Assembly (NCBI GenBank): GCA_963851325.1
Contig: CAWKOR010000001.1
Coordinates: 3,100,001 to 3,164,000 of the forward strand
Source: DATGKG01 sp963851325
GTDB taxonomy: Bacteria; Desulfobacterota; Binatia; Binatales; Binataceae
Direction: 5' to 3'
Length of the DNA: 64,000 nucleotides
Position numbers and translations under genes: made by a program. Positions 49,811 through 58,369 of the stretch are shown here, one piece after another. The notes beneath the pieces were generated by a model. The model was not told where the DNA came from and did no database searches. It saw only the letters and a program-made list of their open reading frames with translations. The number at the start of each line of letters is the position of its first letter. Position 1 is the first letter of the stretch.

Positions 49811-50914
49811 TCAGGCCTCGGCGCTTTCGGCCTGCATCTGCGAAGGCGCGGTGCTGCGATTGCCCTGGGCCTCTTCGCGCATCATTTCGGCCACCATCCT
49901 TCTGAACTGTGCGAGGCCGCTATCGGATGAGGTCGTCATCATCTTGTCGTCGGGATAGCGATCGATGAGTTTCTGCTGCGCTTCGATCATCGCGAGGTCC
50001 TCGTTAAACGCCATCTTGCCCAGCTCGAAGAAAGCATCTTTCAAAGCCGCTTCTTTGACGCGCGGGCCGTACGCAAAAAAGTAGCAGGTAGTTTTATCGG
50101 TCAATGGAGTGACGGCCTGGCAGGTGAACTGCGCGTGCAGCGGTTCGAGATCGGCTGGAGGCGGGCCCTCGTGGCAAGCCTCGGCGGTGCCGGCTTTGTA
50201 GATCTCGGAGCGCAACAGGAACACGCCGGGCACGATGAAATCGTAAGCGGTCCATTGATCGGTCCGATCAGTGGCTGCTCGTACCGCCGGGACGAAGGCT
50301 GGTGGAGAGTTGTTGAGCTGCCAGCGCTCGATGCGCATGCCGCGGGTTATCCTGGTGATCTGCGGTCTGGTCTCCGCCCAAATTTCGCTTTTCTCGCCAC
50401 CGAAGGCAGCGCCGAACGACTGCCGGTGCAGGAACGCAAGATGCGACAAATCGAGCAGGTTGTCATTGATGAGCATGTAGTTCGCTTTGTAGTCCATACG
50501 GCCGGGATGCATGACCCAGCGGGGATCATCGATGCCGACGAAATCCGGTATCAGCGACTCGTCGGCACCGGCGGGATCGCCCATCCAGATCCAGGCACCA
50601 CTATGACGGTCGACGATCGGATAATTTCGCACGCACGCCTGGGGCGGAATCTTAGGCTGGCCCGGAATCTCGATGCATTTACCCGAGGGCGCGAACTTCA
50701 AACCATGATACATGCATCGAAGATCGTCGCCCTCGAGCCGGCCATGCGAAAGCGGCGCAAACCGATGGCAGCATCGATCCTGCAGAGCCACTGGCGCGCC
50801 GTCGCTCGTGCGATAGATGACAATCGGCTCGTTGAGCATCGTCACGGCGGTGAGTTGATTGGGGCTAAAGTCGCGGCTCCAACCGGCCATGTACCAGCAA
50901 TTGCGAAGGAACAT
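49811..50914 (-). CDS. Rieske non-haem iron oxygenase, tandem paralogue
   Basis: 367 residues from the ATG at 50914, with GGGAGG upstream; the frame's 109-residue leader is unlikely. The same motifs as in the neighbour: CCHRFAPL, CMYHGLKF, NDNLLDLSHLAFLHRQS. Long stretches are identical (FAPSGKCIEIPGQPKIPPQA), whereas the region around residues 180-220 is different and longer, where substrate contacts lie in this family. This suggests duplication and change of substrate, or a hetero-oligomer. Both have the same C-terminal helix with AQFRRM. Shares a transcript with the neighbour. Confidence 0.92.
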   Translation of the reverse strand: MFLRNCWYMAGWSRDFSPNQLTAVTMLNEPIVIYRTSDGAPVALQDRCCHRFAPLSHGRLEGDDLRCMYHGLKFAPSGKCIEIPGQPKIPPQACVRNYPIVDRHSGAWIWMGDPAGADESLIPDFVGIDDPRWVMHPGRMDYKANYMLINDNLLDLSHLAFLHRQSFGAAFGGEKSEIWAETRPQITRITRGMRIERWQLNNSPPAFVPAVRAATDRTDQWTAYDFIVPGVFLLRSEIYKAGTAEACHEGPPPADLEPLHAQFTCQAVTPLTDKTTCYFFAYGPRVKEAALKDAFFELGKMAFNEDLAMIEAQQKLIDRYPDDKMMTTSSDSGLAQFRRMVAEMMREEAQGNRSTAPSQMQAESAEA

Positions 50915-51032
50915 CGGAGAACCTCCCGGCACGGAAGCGGCGGTCTGCGCATCGGCAGCCTGCTGAACCGGGGATCTAATCCAATAATTGACCGCAGTCA
51001 AATTCCCTGGAATCGACCAAGTTGCAGGATGC

Positions 51033-52085
51033 TCAACGATCGGTTGTCGAGGGGGAAATCCTGATCGGTGCGGGGCGGCGGCGGCCAATGAGGTGGTAGA
51101 TGATGCCTGCGGCGAGCGCGAACCACGAGTATAGGTAGTAGAACTGCTGCAGAAAGAAGCCGCCCACCCCAAGCCGAATTCCACCCTTCCGATACAGCAG
51201 GCGATAGAGATCGCGATTAAGCCATAGCGCGACGCCCGCAAGGACCGCCACTATCAGCCACGCCCACGATTTGAGCATCGCCAGCGGAATCGCCAATACC
51301 AGCGCGACGCCGACGGCCGACGTGATCCGCTGCGCGGTCGTAAAGTTTAGGTCGTTCGGCAGGCGCCTGCGCTCCAGCCATAGCAGGGTCCAGGGTATCG
51401 CGCGCCCCACCACATCGGTGACCAGCATCGAGCGCAAGGTCCATCGTTTCAAATGCTTGACCTGCAGCTCAGGGTCCAGGGCAATCCGCACCCCGCCTTC
51501 GACCAATCGATAACCTAGCTCGATGTCCTCGATCTGGAAGCGGGATTCATCGAAGCCGCCCGCCGCCATGAAGCAATCGCGCCGGATGACACCACAGGCG
51601 CCCCAGAACGTGGTCGCCTCGGCATGCGAACGTTGATGAAAATGATGATGGGCGAGATTCTTGAACCGGCTGACGATCGAATGGTCGGCGGGATCGTCAT
51701 CGTAGGAGCCAATCAAAGCGCCAACTTCGGGACGTGCCGACATTATGTCGAGGGCCTTTGCCAGCGCGCCGGGCGCGATAACTACATCGGAATCAACGAA
51801 AAATAACACCGCACCCCGGGCAGCTTGTGCGCCTCGATTGCGTGCTGCCGAGGGTCCGCTATGCCGCGGCAGTCGTACAAGCTGGACCGGGTAGTGCCCC
51901 GCGACCTCGGATGTTTGGTCGTTGGAGCAGTCGTCGACCACGATGACTTCGACCGCTGCCGGTGATTGCAGCGCGATTTGCGCGATAACGGCCTCGAGGC
52001 AACGCGGCAGGGTCCGCGCCGCATCGCGCGCGGGAATCACCACGCTAACCTGAGGATCCGCGTCCGGGGCCAATTCTGTTTCCAT
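51033..52085 (-). CDS. Glycosyltransferase family 2 with C-terminal membrane helices
   Basis: 350 residues. The GT-A catalytic domain has VSVVIPARDAARTLPRCLEA, VEVIVVDDCSNDQTSEVA, SAARNRGAQAARGAVLFFVD, DXD as DSDVV, and GGFDESRFQIEDIELGYRLV (the ED base). The end has three membrane helices (LVLAIPLAMLKSWAWLIVAV, GVALWLNRDLYRLLY, QQFYYLYSWFALAAGIIYHL). It attaches sugars to a lipid or polysaccharide at the inner membrane. Acceptor unknown. Lies 118 bases before the Rieske start, same strand. Confidence 0.9.
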   Translation of the reverse strand: METELAPDADPQVSVVIPARDAARTLPRCLEAVIAQIALQSPAAVEVIVVDDCSNDQTSEVAGHYPVQLVRLPRHSGPSAARNRGAQAARGAVLFFVDSDVVIAPGALAKALDIMSARPEVGALIGSYDDDPADHSIVSRFKNLAHHHFHQRSHAEATTFWGACGVIRRDCFMAAGGFDESRFQIEDIELGYRLVEGGVRIALDPELQVKHLKRWTLRSMLVTDVVGRAIPWTLLWLERRRLPNDLNFTTAQRITSAVGVALVLAIPLAMLKSWAWLIVAVLAGVALWLNRDLYRLLYRKGGIRLGVGGFFLQQFYYLYSWFALAAGIIYHLIGRRRPAPIRISPSTTDR

Positions 52086-52179
52086 CTCGGGCGATTTTGT
52101 CGACGCCGAGGGGATACTACCTCAAGCGCGCAACGAATGTCTGCCGAGCGCTGCCATAGCTCCGCCTGGTAAACCCCCG

Positions 52180-52208
52180 TTGACTTGTAACCATGTTGTC
52201 CGTAGAGT
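52180..52208 (+). promoter_or_regulatory. Probable sigma-70 promoter of the DEAD-box helicase
   Basis: TTGACT at 52180-52185 and TAGAGT at 52203-52208, separated by 17 bases. Transcription would start near 52215, leaving a leader of about 120 bases before the helicase start, as is often seen for cold-induced helicases. Only the spacing and box identity support it. Confidence 0.6.
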
Positions 52209-52337
52209 CACTCAAAAGAGCCAATAAAGGCTAAGCGCGCGTCCGGATTCCGCGACCGCCAACCTTCCAACCAATACAGAACCATTCGTTCGGCCTAGCG
52301 CCAACGGGAATCCGCTGGATCTGGACCGAGAGGCATA

Positions 52338-53603
52338 TTGTCATTCTCTGAATTCTCCCTATCACCCGAACTAGCTCGTTCAATCAAAGACCGCGGCCAT
52401 CATCAGGCCACCCCAATTCAAGCCGGCGCCATTCCAGTGGCAATGTCGGGACGCGATCTGATCGCGACCGCCGAAACCGGCAGCGGTAAGACCGCCGCTT
52501 ACCTGATCCCGCTGATCGATAAGCTGCATGGCAAACCGGGCGCCGCCCATCATCATGCCGCGGGTCATCACCCGGGCCACACTAACGGCGCCGCTCCCGT
52601 CCACGGCATCCGCGCGATGGTGCTGGTTCCGACCCGAGAACTCGCGGCGCAAGTCGCCAAGGAGTTCAGCATCCTGGCGCGCAACACCCGCCTCAAGTCG
52701 GCGCTGATCGTGGGCGGCGATTCGATGTCGCGCCAGCTTCATGATCTGCGCAGCGGCGCCAGCGTCCTGGTCGCATGTCCCGGACGCCTCAACGATCACA
52801 TCGAACGCGGCACCGTGAAGCTCGATCACATCGAGATCGTGGTGGTCGACGAGGCCGACAGGATGCTCGACATGGGCTTTCTGCCGCAACTTCGCCGGAT
52901 CATGCGGACCGTGCCGACCCGGCGCCAGACCCTGATGTTCTCCGCCACTATGGGATCGGGCGTCGCACAAGTCGCGCGCGAATTTCTCAAGGACCCCGAG
53001 CACGTGAGCGTCGGCGCCAAGGCCACCCCGCCCTCAACCATCCATCAGACCATCTATCCGGTCACCTCTGACAACAAGGGGCCGATGCTGATAGAGATCC
53101 TCAAGCGTGACGAAGTTGAAAGCGCCATCGTGTTCACCCGGACCCGTTCCCGGGCCGATCGGGTGGCGAGGATGCTTTCGCGCGCAGGGGTGAAAGCAGT
53201 GGCGATTCACGGTGACCGTTCACAGAGTCAGCGCAATGCGGCGCTGGCCGGATTCCGCAATCGAACCTATCGCGTGATGGTGGCGACTGATGTCGCTGCG
53301 CGCGGTCTTGATATTCCCGATGTATCTCACGTAATCAATTACGACCTGCCGGACGAATCGGAGAATTACATCCATCGCATCGGCCGAACCGCCCGCATGG
53401 GCAAGTCAGGCGAGGCATTGAGCCTCGTCACTCCAGAGGAGCGTGCGACGCTCGGGAGATTGGAGAGAACGTTGGGAAAGCAATTGGATCGCGAGACGGT
53501 AGAGGGCTTTGAAGCCCCGCAGATAACGGCGCCCAAGCCGGTCACTATTTTCCGCTCCAGCAAGAACTCCAGACGCAGCCGCCCCCGCGCCCGGTGGGCA
53601 TAA
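52338..53603 (+). CDS. DEAD-box ATP-dependent RNA helicase
   Basis: 421 residues from a TTG start (MSFSEFSLSPELARSIKDRG). Q motif HHQATPIQAGAIPV, Walker A ATAETGSGKTAA, Ia VLVPTRELAAQ, DEAD as VVVDEADRMLDMGF, SAT as FSATMG, and C-terminal IVFTRTRSRADRVA, VATDVAARGLDIPDV and YIHRIGRTARMGKSGEALS. It unwinds RNA, for example in ribosome assembly. A His-rich insert (AAHHHAAGHHPGHTNGA) after the Walker A helix is unusual. Stop codon and the next gene's GTG are two bases apart. Confidence 0.93.
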   Translation: MSFSEFSLSPELARSIKDRGHHQATPIQAGAIPVAMSGRDLIATAETGSGKTAAYLIPLIDKLHGKPGAAHHHAAGHHPGHTNGAAPVHGIRAMVLVPTRELAAQVAKEFSILARNTRLKSALIVGGDSMSRQLHDLRSGASVLVACPGRLNDHIERGTVKLDHIEIVVVDEADRMLDMGFLPQLRRIMRTVPTRRQTLMFSATMGSGVAQVAREFLKDPEHVSVGAKATPPSTIHQTIYPVTSDNKGPMLIEILKRDEVESAIVFTRTRSRADRVARMLSRAGVKAVAIHGDRSQSQRNAALAGFRNRTYRVMVATDVAARGLDIPDVSHVINYDLPDESENYIHRIGRTARMGKSGEALSLVTPEERATLGRLERTLGKQLDRETVEGFEAPQITAPKPVTIFRSSKNSRRSRPRARWA

Positions 53604-53604
53604 G

Positions 53605-54504
53605 GTGGCGTCGGGCGCACCGGTAACAGTAACTCCGTTTCCTGAAAACTCCTCCGAACGGCAAACACTGTCGCCTTGGGAAAGGCCGTGGTGGCACACC
53701 TCGCTGCGCCACTCGGGTACGTTTGGATGGATCATTCTGATCCATCTGACCGCGCTGATCGGTCTGATTCTCTTTCCCCTCCCGGGATGGCGACTGGTCC
53801 TCGGCGCGTTGGCGCTCGCGTGGATCGGCGGTATCGGCACCACGGTCTGTTATCACCGCGCAATCACGCATCGCGCGCTGAAGCTCAACCCGTGGGTTCG
53901 TGGGATACTGACCTTCTTTGCGGTGGCGAACGGATCGGGCGCTCCGGTCAGCTGGGCTTCGAACCATCGCTTACACCACGCATCGGCGGACACTGATGAG
54001 GACATCTCGAGTCCGCGGCAGGGATTCTGGTGGGCGCACTTGCGATGGTTGTGGCAAGCGTCGCCTTCGCCAACTGAGCGCTTCGTCCCCGACCTTAACC
54101 GGTTTTCGTACAATGTATGGACCTACCTGCAGCCGCCAATCCTGGCACTGTCGTTTTTCGGTGGATTGTATTTGGGACTCGCCGCGTTTTTTTGGCTGGG
54201 CGCGATTCGGCTGGTGTTTGCGCTGCACGCGCAATGCTTCGTGAACAGCGTTTGCCATACCGAGCCGGGCGTGCGCGAGGGACAGGACTCCAGCCGCAAT
54301 GTGCGATGGCTGGCGCTGATGCATATGCTGCAGGGAGAAAACTGGCACCGCAACCATCACTCGCGCCCCGGCCTGGCGCGATTAGGATGGAGCTGGCATG
54401 AGCCGGACGCGGGTTATCTGATCATTCGCGGACTGGAGACGCTGGGGCTTGCGACTGAGGTGCGCGACTTTCGCCAGTTGCGCTCGCTCTCGAGCGAGAA
54501 ATAG
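53605..54504 (+). CDS. Acyl-CoA/fatty acid delta-9 desaturase family
   Basis: 299 residues from a GTG start two bases after the helicase stop. Three iron-binding His boxes are seen: CYHRAITHRAL, NHRLHHASAD and ENWHRNHHSRP. Two pairs of hydrophobic helices surround them (WIILIHLTALIGLILFPLPG, LALAWIGGIG; LALSFFGGLYLGLAAFFWLG, AIRLVFALHA). It introduces a double bond in fatty acyl chains at the membrane. The operon-like position after an RNA helicase suggests cold adaptation, which is inference. Confidence 0.92.
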   Translation: MASGAPVTVTPFPENSSERQTLSPWERPWWHTSLRHSGTFGWIILIHLTALIGLILFPLPGWRLVLGALALAWIGGIGTTVCYHRAITHRALKLNPWVRGILTFFAVANGSGAPVSWASNHRLHHASADTDEDISSPRQGFWWAHLRWLWQASPSPTERFVPDLNRFSYNVWTYLQPPILALSFFGGLYLGLAAFFWLGAIRLVFALHAQCFVNSVCHTEPGVREGQDSSRNVRWLALMHMLQGENWHRNHHSRPGLARLGWSWHEPDAGYLIIRGLETLGLATEVRDFRQLRSLSSEK

Positions 54505-54529
54505 CTCCCCTTGAATCTTTGCATGCGAG

Positions 54530-54559
54530 GAGGCTCGCGCTCATTGCGCGGGCCTCTTT
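54530..54559. terminator. Bidirectional terminator
   Basis: GAGGCTCGCGC / GCGCGGGCCTC (one G-T pair), loop TCATT, then TTTCGTTTT. Lies between the desaturase and the convergent DUF2277 gene. Confidence 0.8.
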
Positions 54560-54583
54560 CGTTTTCGAGCACCCGCGAAGGAA

Positions 54584-54853
54584 TCAAGCGCTAAATCTTT
54601 GCACCGCCCGCGCTTTGGCTTTGGCGGCTTCTTCAGCGCGATTCTTCGGTGGCGCAGTGGTTTCAAGAGAGCGGAGCAACTGAGCCGAGATATCGGCGAT
54701 CGCGTTGACCGCGGCATCGAACGACGCTTCGTTTGCCTTCGACGGTTTGTTAAATCCGCTGATTTTTCGCACGAACTGAAGCGATGCGGCACGAATCTCT
54801 TCGGCGTTGACCGGCGGTTGGAAGTTGAAAAGCGTTTTGATGTTCCTGCACAT
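54584..54853 (-). CDS. DUF2277 small protein
   Basis: 89 residues from the ATG at 54853: MCRNIKTLFNFQPPVNAEEI, then RAASLQFVRKISGFNKPSKA, the highly conserved core of DUF2277. The end is Ala/Lys-rich (NRAEEAAKAKARAVQRF). Function unknown; the family is cytosolic. The upstream frame gives seven additional residues. The upstream gene on the same strand is an NADP-dependent oxidoreductase, whose stop is 24 bases before. Confidence 0.9.
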   Translation of the reverse strand: MCRNIKTLFNFQPPVNAEEIRAASLQFVRKISGFNKPSKANEASFDAAVNAIADISAQLLRSLETTAPPKNRAEEAAKAKARAVQRFSA

Positions 54854-54877
54854 GGCGGTGCCTGCTAGCCGCACGGG

Positions 54878-55900
54878 CTATTGCACATCAGCGACTTTCA
54901 GCAATTGCTTGCCGAAGTTCGCACCCGTGAAAAGCCGGATGATGGTTTTGGGAGCGTTCTCCAATCCGTGCTGCAAGTCGATTTGATTTTTCAGTTTGCC
55001 TTTCGCAAATAATGCGCTCAGCTCTCCGATTGCCTCAGGAAAATGCTTGAGAAAATGAAATACCAGGAAGCCTTCCATCCTTGCGCCATGAAGGATGAGG
55101 TTGAAGTAGTTCTTCGGGCCGGGGCCGGTCATACCGGTTTCGTTGTAGCGCGAGATAGCACCACAAAGCACGATGCGTGCTCCATCGCGAATCCGCGCCA
55201 ACGCAGCATCGAGGATCTCGCCGCCGACGTTGTCGAAGTAGACATCGATGCCGTTGGGGCAGTGTTTGGTGAGAGCTTCGCCTACTTTTTCATTCTTATA
55301 ATCGATGGCCGCGTCGAAGCCCGCTTCCTTGATAAGCCATTGGCACTTGTCGGGACCGCCCGCGATTCCGATAACGCGGCATCCTTTGGCCTTCGCGAGC
55401 ATGCCCGCGACTGAGCCGGTCGCGCCCGCCGCGCCTGAGACCACAAACGTCTCGCCCGCTTTCACGCTTCCGACCGACAGCGTGCCGAAGTATGCGGTCA
55501 AGCCGGTGGTCCCGAGCAGCGAGAGCGCCAGCAGCGGATCGGTTCCCGCCGGCAGTTTCTGCAAGCCCATCAGACCCTTGCCGTCGGTGATGGTGTAGTC
55601 TTCCCAGCCCAGGAGTCCGTTGACCAGGTCACCCTTCGCAATGCCCTGCCGCTTCGAGTCAACCACCTGGCCGACGGTACCCGCCAGCATCACGTTGCCG
55701 ATGGGAATGGCCTTGATGTAGGTGTCCATTGACATCCAGCCGCGTTGGGTCGGATCGAATGAGAAGGCGAGGTTGCGCACCAGGACTTCCCCATCCTGGA
55801 GCGGCGGCACGGCAGCTTCGTTCCAGCGGAAATCGCTTTCCTTGATGAGACCTTGCGGACGCGCCGCCAGCAGCCATTGCCGATTCTTCAGTTCAGCCAT
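54878..55900 (-). CDS. NADP-dependent oxidoreductase, zinc-free MDR (CurA/YncB-like)
   Basis: 340 residues from the ATG at 55900, preceded by GGAGG; the frame's longer form is an artefact. NRQWLLAARPQGLIKESDFR, PLQDGEVLVRNLAFSFDPTQ RG with MSMDTYIKAIPIG follow the leukotriene B4 dehydrogenase / CurA type. The cofactor loop is VVSGAAGATGSVAGMLAKAK and NADP contacts IGIAGGPDKCQWL. It reduces enones such as 2-alkenals with NADPH. FDNVGGEILDAALARI confirms the branch. Substrate unknown. It is adjacent to the DUF2277 gene. Confidence 0.92.
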   Translation of the reverse strand: MAELKNRQWLLAARPQGLIKESDFRWNEAAVPPLQDGEVLVRNLAFSFDPTQRGWMSMDTYIKAIPIGNVMLAGTVGQVVDSKRQGIAKGDLVNGLLGWEDYTITDGKGLMGLQKLPAGTDPLLALSLLGTTGLTAYFGTLSVGSVKAGETFVVSGAAGATGSVAGMLAKAKGCRVIGIAGGPDKCQWLIKEAGFDAAIDYKNEKVGEALTKHCPNGIDVYFDNVGGEILDAALARIRDGARIVLCGAISRYNETGMTGPGPKNYFNLILHGARMEGFLVFHFLKHFPEAIGELSALFAKGKLKNQIDLQHGLENAPKTIIRLFTGANFGKQLLKVADVQ

Positions 55901-56056
55901 CGATAGCCTCCGGAATCCCCGCCCGTCGTATAGACGACGCGGCGGAGAAGAGAACATACTCAGCGTGCTCAAGTTTCGCAAAGCGTGCAATCCGGCGTGG
56001 TCCGCCGCGCGAGATGGATGCAGTTTTCGCAACCATACCCGGAGAGGAGATAACTG

Positions 56057-56311
56057 ATGGGGATCATCGCCTGGATTCTGGTGGGTCTGATAGCGGGATT
56101 TCTCGCGAGCAAAGTAGTCAATCGCACCGGCGAAGGTTTTCTGCGCGATGTTTTGCTCGGAATCGTCGGCGCAATTGTCGGCGGATGGATTTTTCACTCG
56201 CTCGGTCAACCCGGCGTCTATGGTTTGAACATTTACAGCATCCTGGTTGCGTTTGTCGGCGCGGTTGTGGTGCTCGTCATCTATCATGCGGTGACCGGCC
56301 GCCGGACCTGA
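56057..56311 (+). CDS. GlsB/YeaQ/YmgE-family membrane protein
   Basis: 84 residues with three hydrophobic segments: GIIAWILVGLIAGFLASKVV, DVLLGIVGAIVGGWIFHSLG and SILVAFVGAVVVLVIYHAVT. Gly-rich first and second helices match the transglycosylase-associated/GlsB family of general-stress membrane proteins. AGGAG lies before the ATG (GAGAGGAGATAACTG). Precedes the hydrolase by 16 bases. Confidence 0.92.
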   Translation: MGIIAWILVGLIAGFLASKVVNRTGEGFLRDVLLGIVGAIVGGWIFHSLGQPGVYGLNIYSILVAFVGAVVVLVIYHAVTGRRT

Positions 56312-56327
56312 AGACTGCGGAGGAACC

Positions 56328-57089
56328 ATGCCTTATCTAAATCGCGACGGCGTCAATATTTACTACGAGGAGCGCGGCAAGGGTCCCGCGGTGTTGCTCT
56401 CTCATGGCTACAGTGCCAGCACGCGGATGTGGGCCGGCCAGATGAGCGCGCTCTCGGACCGCTACCATCTCATCGCGTGGGACATGCGCGGCCATGATCG
56501 TTCCGACTCCCCAAACAACCCCTCGCTCTATTCACACGAGTTAACGGTTGCCGACATGACGGCAATCCTCGATGCGTGTGGCGTCAAGCGCGCCGTCATC
56601 GGCGGTCTGTCGCTGGGCGGCTTTATTTCGCTGGCGTTTAACCTCGCACATCCGGAGCGGGTCTCGGCGTTGATGCTGTTCGACACCGGCCCGGGCTACA
56701 AGAAGGATGGCCCGCGCGACGAATGGAGCAAGATGACCGGCACCATGGCCAAGGCGCTGGAGACCAAGGGCCTTGCCGCGTTGGGCGCGAGCGCGGAGGT
56801 GACCGTCGCGCAGCATCGCAGCGCGCAAGGCCTCGCGCATGCGGCGCGCGGGATGCTCGCGCAATCGGATGGCCGCGTCATCGAATCGCTACCCACTATC
56901 AAGGTGCCGACGCTGGTGTTGGCAGGCGCCAACGACGTGCAGTTCCTCGCGGCGACCGACTACATGGCGGCGAAGATCCCCGGCGCCGAGAAAGTTATCC
57001 TTGAAGGCGCGGGGCACGCCGCCAATATCGATCAGCCCGAGGCCTTCAATAAGGCGGTGCGAACCTTCCTCGATCGCGCGACTGGGTAG
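56328..57089 (+). CDS. Alpha/beta hydrolase
   Basis: 253 residues. HGYSASTRMW is the oxyanion-hole part, GGLSLGGFISLAF the nucleophile elbow, with Asp in GANDVQF and His in GAGHAANIDQPEAFN. YYEERGKGPAVLLSHG is the usual start. The ribosome site is GGAGGAAC just before the ATG. It is typical of esterase or haloperoxidase-like hydrolases; the substrate is unknown. Its last 165 bases with the stop codon are repeated at 58866-59030 on the far side of the island. A Glu/Gln variation in the copy affects few residues, so the copy derives from a functional gene. Confidence 0.9.
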   Translation: MPYLNRDGVNIYYEERGKGPAVLLSHGYSASTRMWAGQMSALSDRYHLIAWDMRGHDRSDSPNNPSLYSHELTVADMTAILDACGVKRAVIGGLSLGGFISLAFNLAHPERVSALMLFDTGPGYKKDGPRDEWSKMTGTMAKALETKGLAALGASAEVTVAQHRSAQGLAHAARGMLAQSDGRVIESLPTIKVPTLVLAGANDVQFLAATDYMAAKIPGAEKVILEGAGHAANIDQPEAFNKAVRTFLDRATG

Positions 57090-57093
57090 CGAT
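56929..57093 (+). repeat. Direct repeat, left copy: 3' end of the hydrolase gene
   Basis: 165 bases from CCAACGACGTG to TGGGTAGCGAT, containing the last ~53 codons and the stop of the hydrolase. It matches 58866-59030 with about nine mismatches by eye (no gap). Confidence 0.9.
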
Positions 57094-57465
57094 GCGCCTT
57101 GGCCGGTGCCTGCGCATCGCCGGTGAGGTCGGCCATTCAACCCCCGTCAACACCCGATTCCGGTCCTCTTCAGCGCCTCGTGCTGTTTTGTCGCTGCGTC
57201 CCATTCGTGCGGGTACGTGGGAATTGAAGGCGCCCGTTGAACATGGCGTCGTACACAGGGTTCGCTCCATATAGGACAACAACATGCGGTGTTAGTACAG
57301 GGGCGACCATCCACAAGCCGTTGTTAATAGGATCGAACTGATTCATCATCGAGATCGTTGCCAAACAGGCCCTTCCCCCACTATTACCTTGCAATTATCC
57401 ACATATGTGGGTTAATCGGTTAATGGAGGGGGCGAAAAAACGACGAAACTGCGGAGAGCGATCCG

Positions 57466-57759
57466 ATGAATTCAAATGAAATCAAGTTGGGAATGATCGT
57501 ATGGTTGCCGTGTGAAGTACGGGGAGGGCCTTTCCCAGACGAACGCAGAGTGTTCGTTCCATCTGAACTGGGAGACTGGTTCGGTTTCGTCAATGTTTCG
57601 GAGTTAAAAAATAAAGCTAAAGAAGGTCCAGATCAGGTGAAGGCTTTCGTTCTGGCCGTCGAAAGCGATAGGGTGGTTGTCGGGATCAACGGACAGTCAC
57701 CCGCGAGTAAGACTTTAAGCACTCAGCCTTCATTTATCCAAGAATATGGTGCTCTCTAA
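57466..57759 (+). CDS. Unknown 97-residue protein, first gene of the island
   Basis: MNSNEIKLGMIVWLPCEVRG, DERRVFVPSELGDWFGFVNV, VLAVESDRVVVGINGQSPAS. The composition (many beta-branched residues, alternating pattern) suggests a small beta barrel such as an SH3-like or translation-type fold. No family recognised. GGAGAG lies before the ATG. It overlaps the dCTP deaminase-like gene by 14 bases, so they are translationally coupled. Perhaps an accessory or inhibitor protein; not known. Confidence 0.6.
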   Translation: MNSNEIKLGMIVWLPCEVRGGPFPDERRVFVPSELGDWFGFVNVSELKNKAKEGPDQVKAFVLAVESDRVVVGINGQSPASKTLSTQPSFIQEYGAL

Positions 57760-58339
57760 GCCTGACCTAGTAGCCAGAATAGAGGCTGGACTCAAAGACC
57801 CATCCGACTATCAAAGCCTATCGTTTTCGCCGAACATAAAGCCTAACGCGATAGACCAGTGCAGTATCGATTTGCGCGTCGAGCCAATCTTCTCGACATT
57901 CAAGCAGAAGGACTATATCGGTTCCTTCAATCTCCAGAACGCCAAGGAGATGCTGGAAGCAGAAGAGTTATGGGAGAACGAGGCTACCGAGGAATGGCCA
58001 CTAAAGCCCGGGCAGTTTGTCCTAACACGCACGCTTGAGCAAGTTCACTTACCAAACGATCTTTTAGGTTTAGTGGAAGGTCGCAGCAGTTACGCCAGAT
58101 TCGGCGTTGGCATCCACGTTACCGCACCGAAAATCGATCCTGGTTATAACAACCGAATCACACTGGAACTTACAAATCATAGCAAGGCGGAATACAAGAT
58201 CAGGGCGGGAGAGAACGGCATTTCACTTTGCCAATTGATTTTGATCCGACTATCAACACCGCTGGAGAAAGACGCAGTGCGGGGCGGCGCAGCAGGCAAA
58301 GCGCTCACGATTCCCCAAGCAGAGTCGATGAAGAAGTAA
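57746..58339 (+). CDS. dcd: dCTP deaminase-like protein (possible phage-defence enzyme)
   Basis: 197 residues. LGLVEGRSSYARFGVGIHVT holds the Ser and Arg of the active site, and PKIDPGYNNRITLELTNHS the catalytic Glu (ITLEL, as in E. coli VLEF). Early residues QCSIDLRVEP fit the family (S-x-D-L-R-L/V). It converts dCTP to dUTP. Housekeeping Dcd normally ends with a YxGxxxPQxS-like tail that is missing here (it ends IPQAESMKK), and residues 55-85 (FNLQNAKEMLEAEELWENEA) form an insertion. Related phage-defence deaminases deplete dCTP during infection. Given the island, defence is more likely than housekeeping, but this is inference. Confidence 0.85.
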   Translation: MVLSKPDLVARIEAGLKDPSDYQSLSFSPNIKPNAIDQCSIDLRVEPIFSTFKQKDYIGSFNLQNAKEMLEAEELWENEATEEWPLKPGQFVLTRTLEQVHLPNDLLGLVEGRSSYARFGVGIHVTAPKIDPGYNNRITLELTNHSKAEYKIRAGENGISLCQLILIRLSTPLEKDAVRGGAAGKALTIPQAESMKK

Positions 58340-58369
58340 TTTGTATGAAAAACCAGCAACAGCCTGAGC

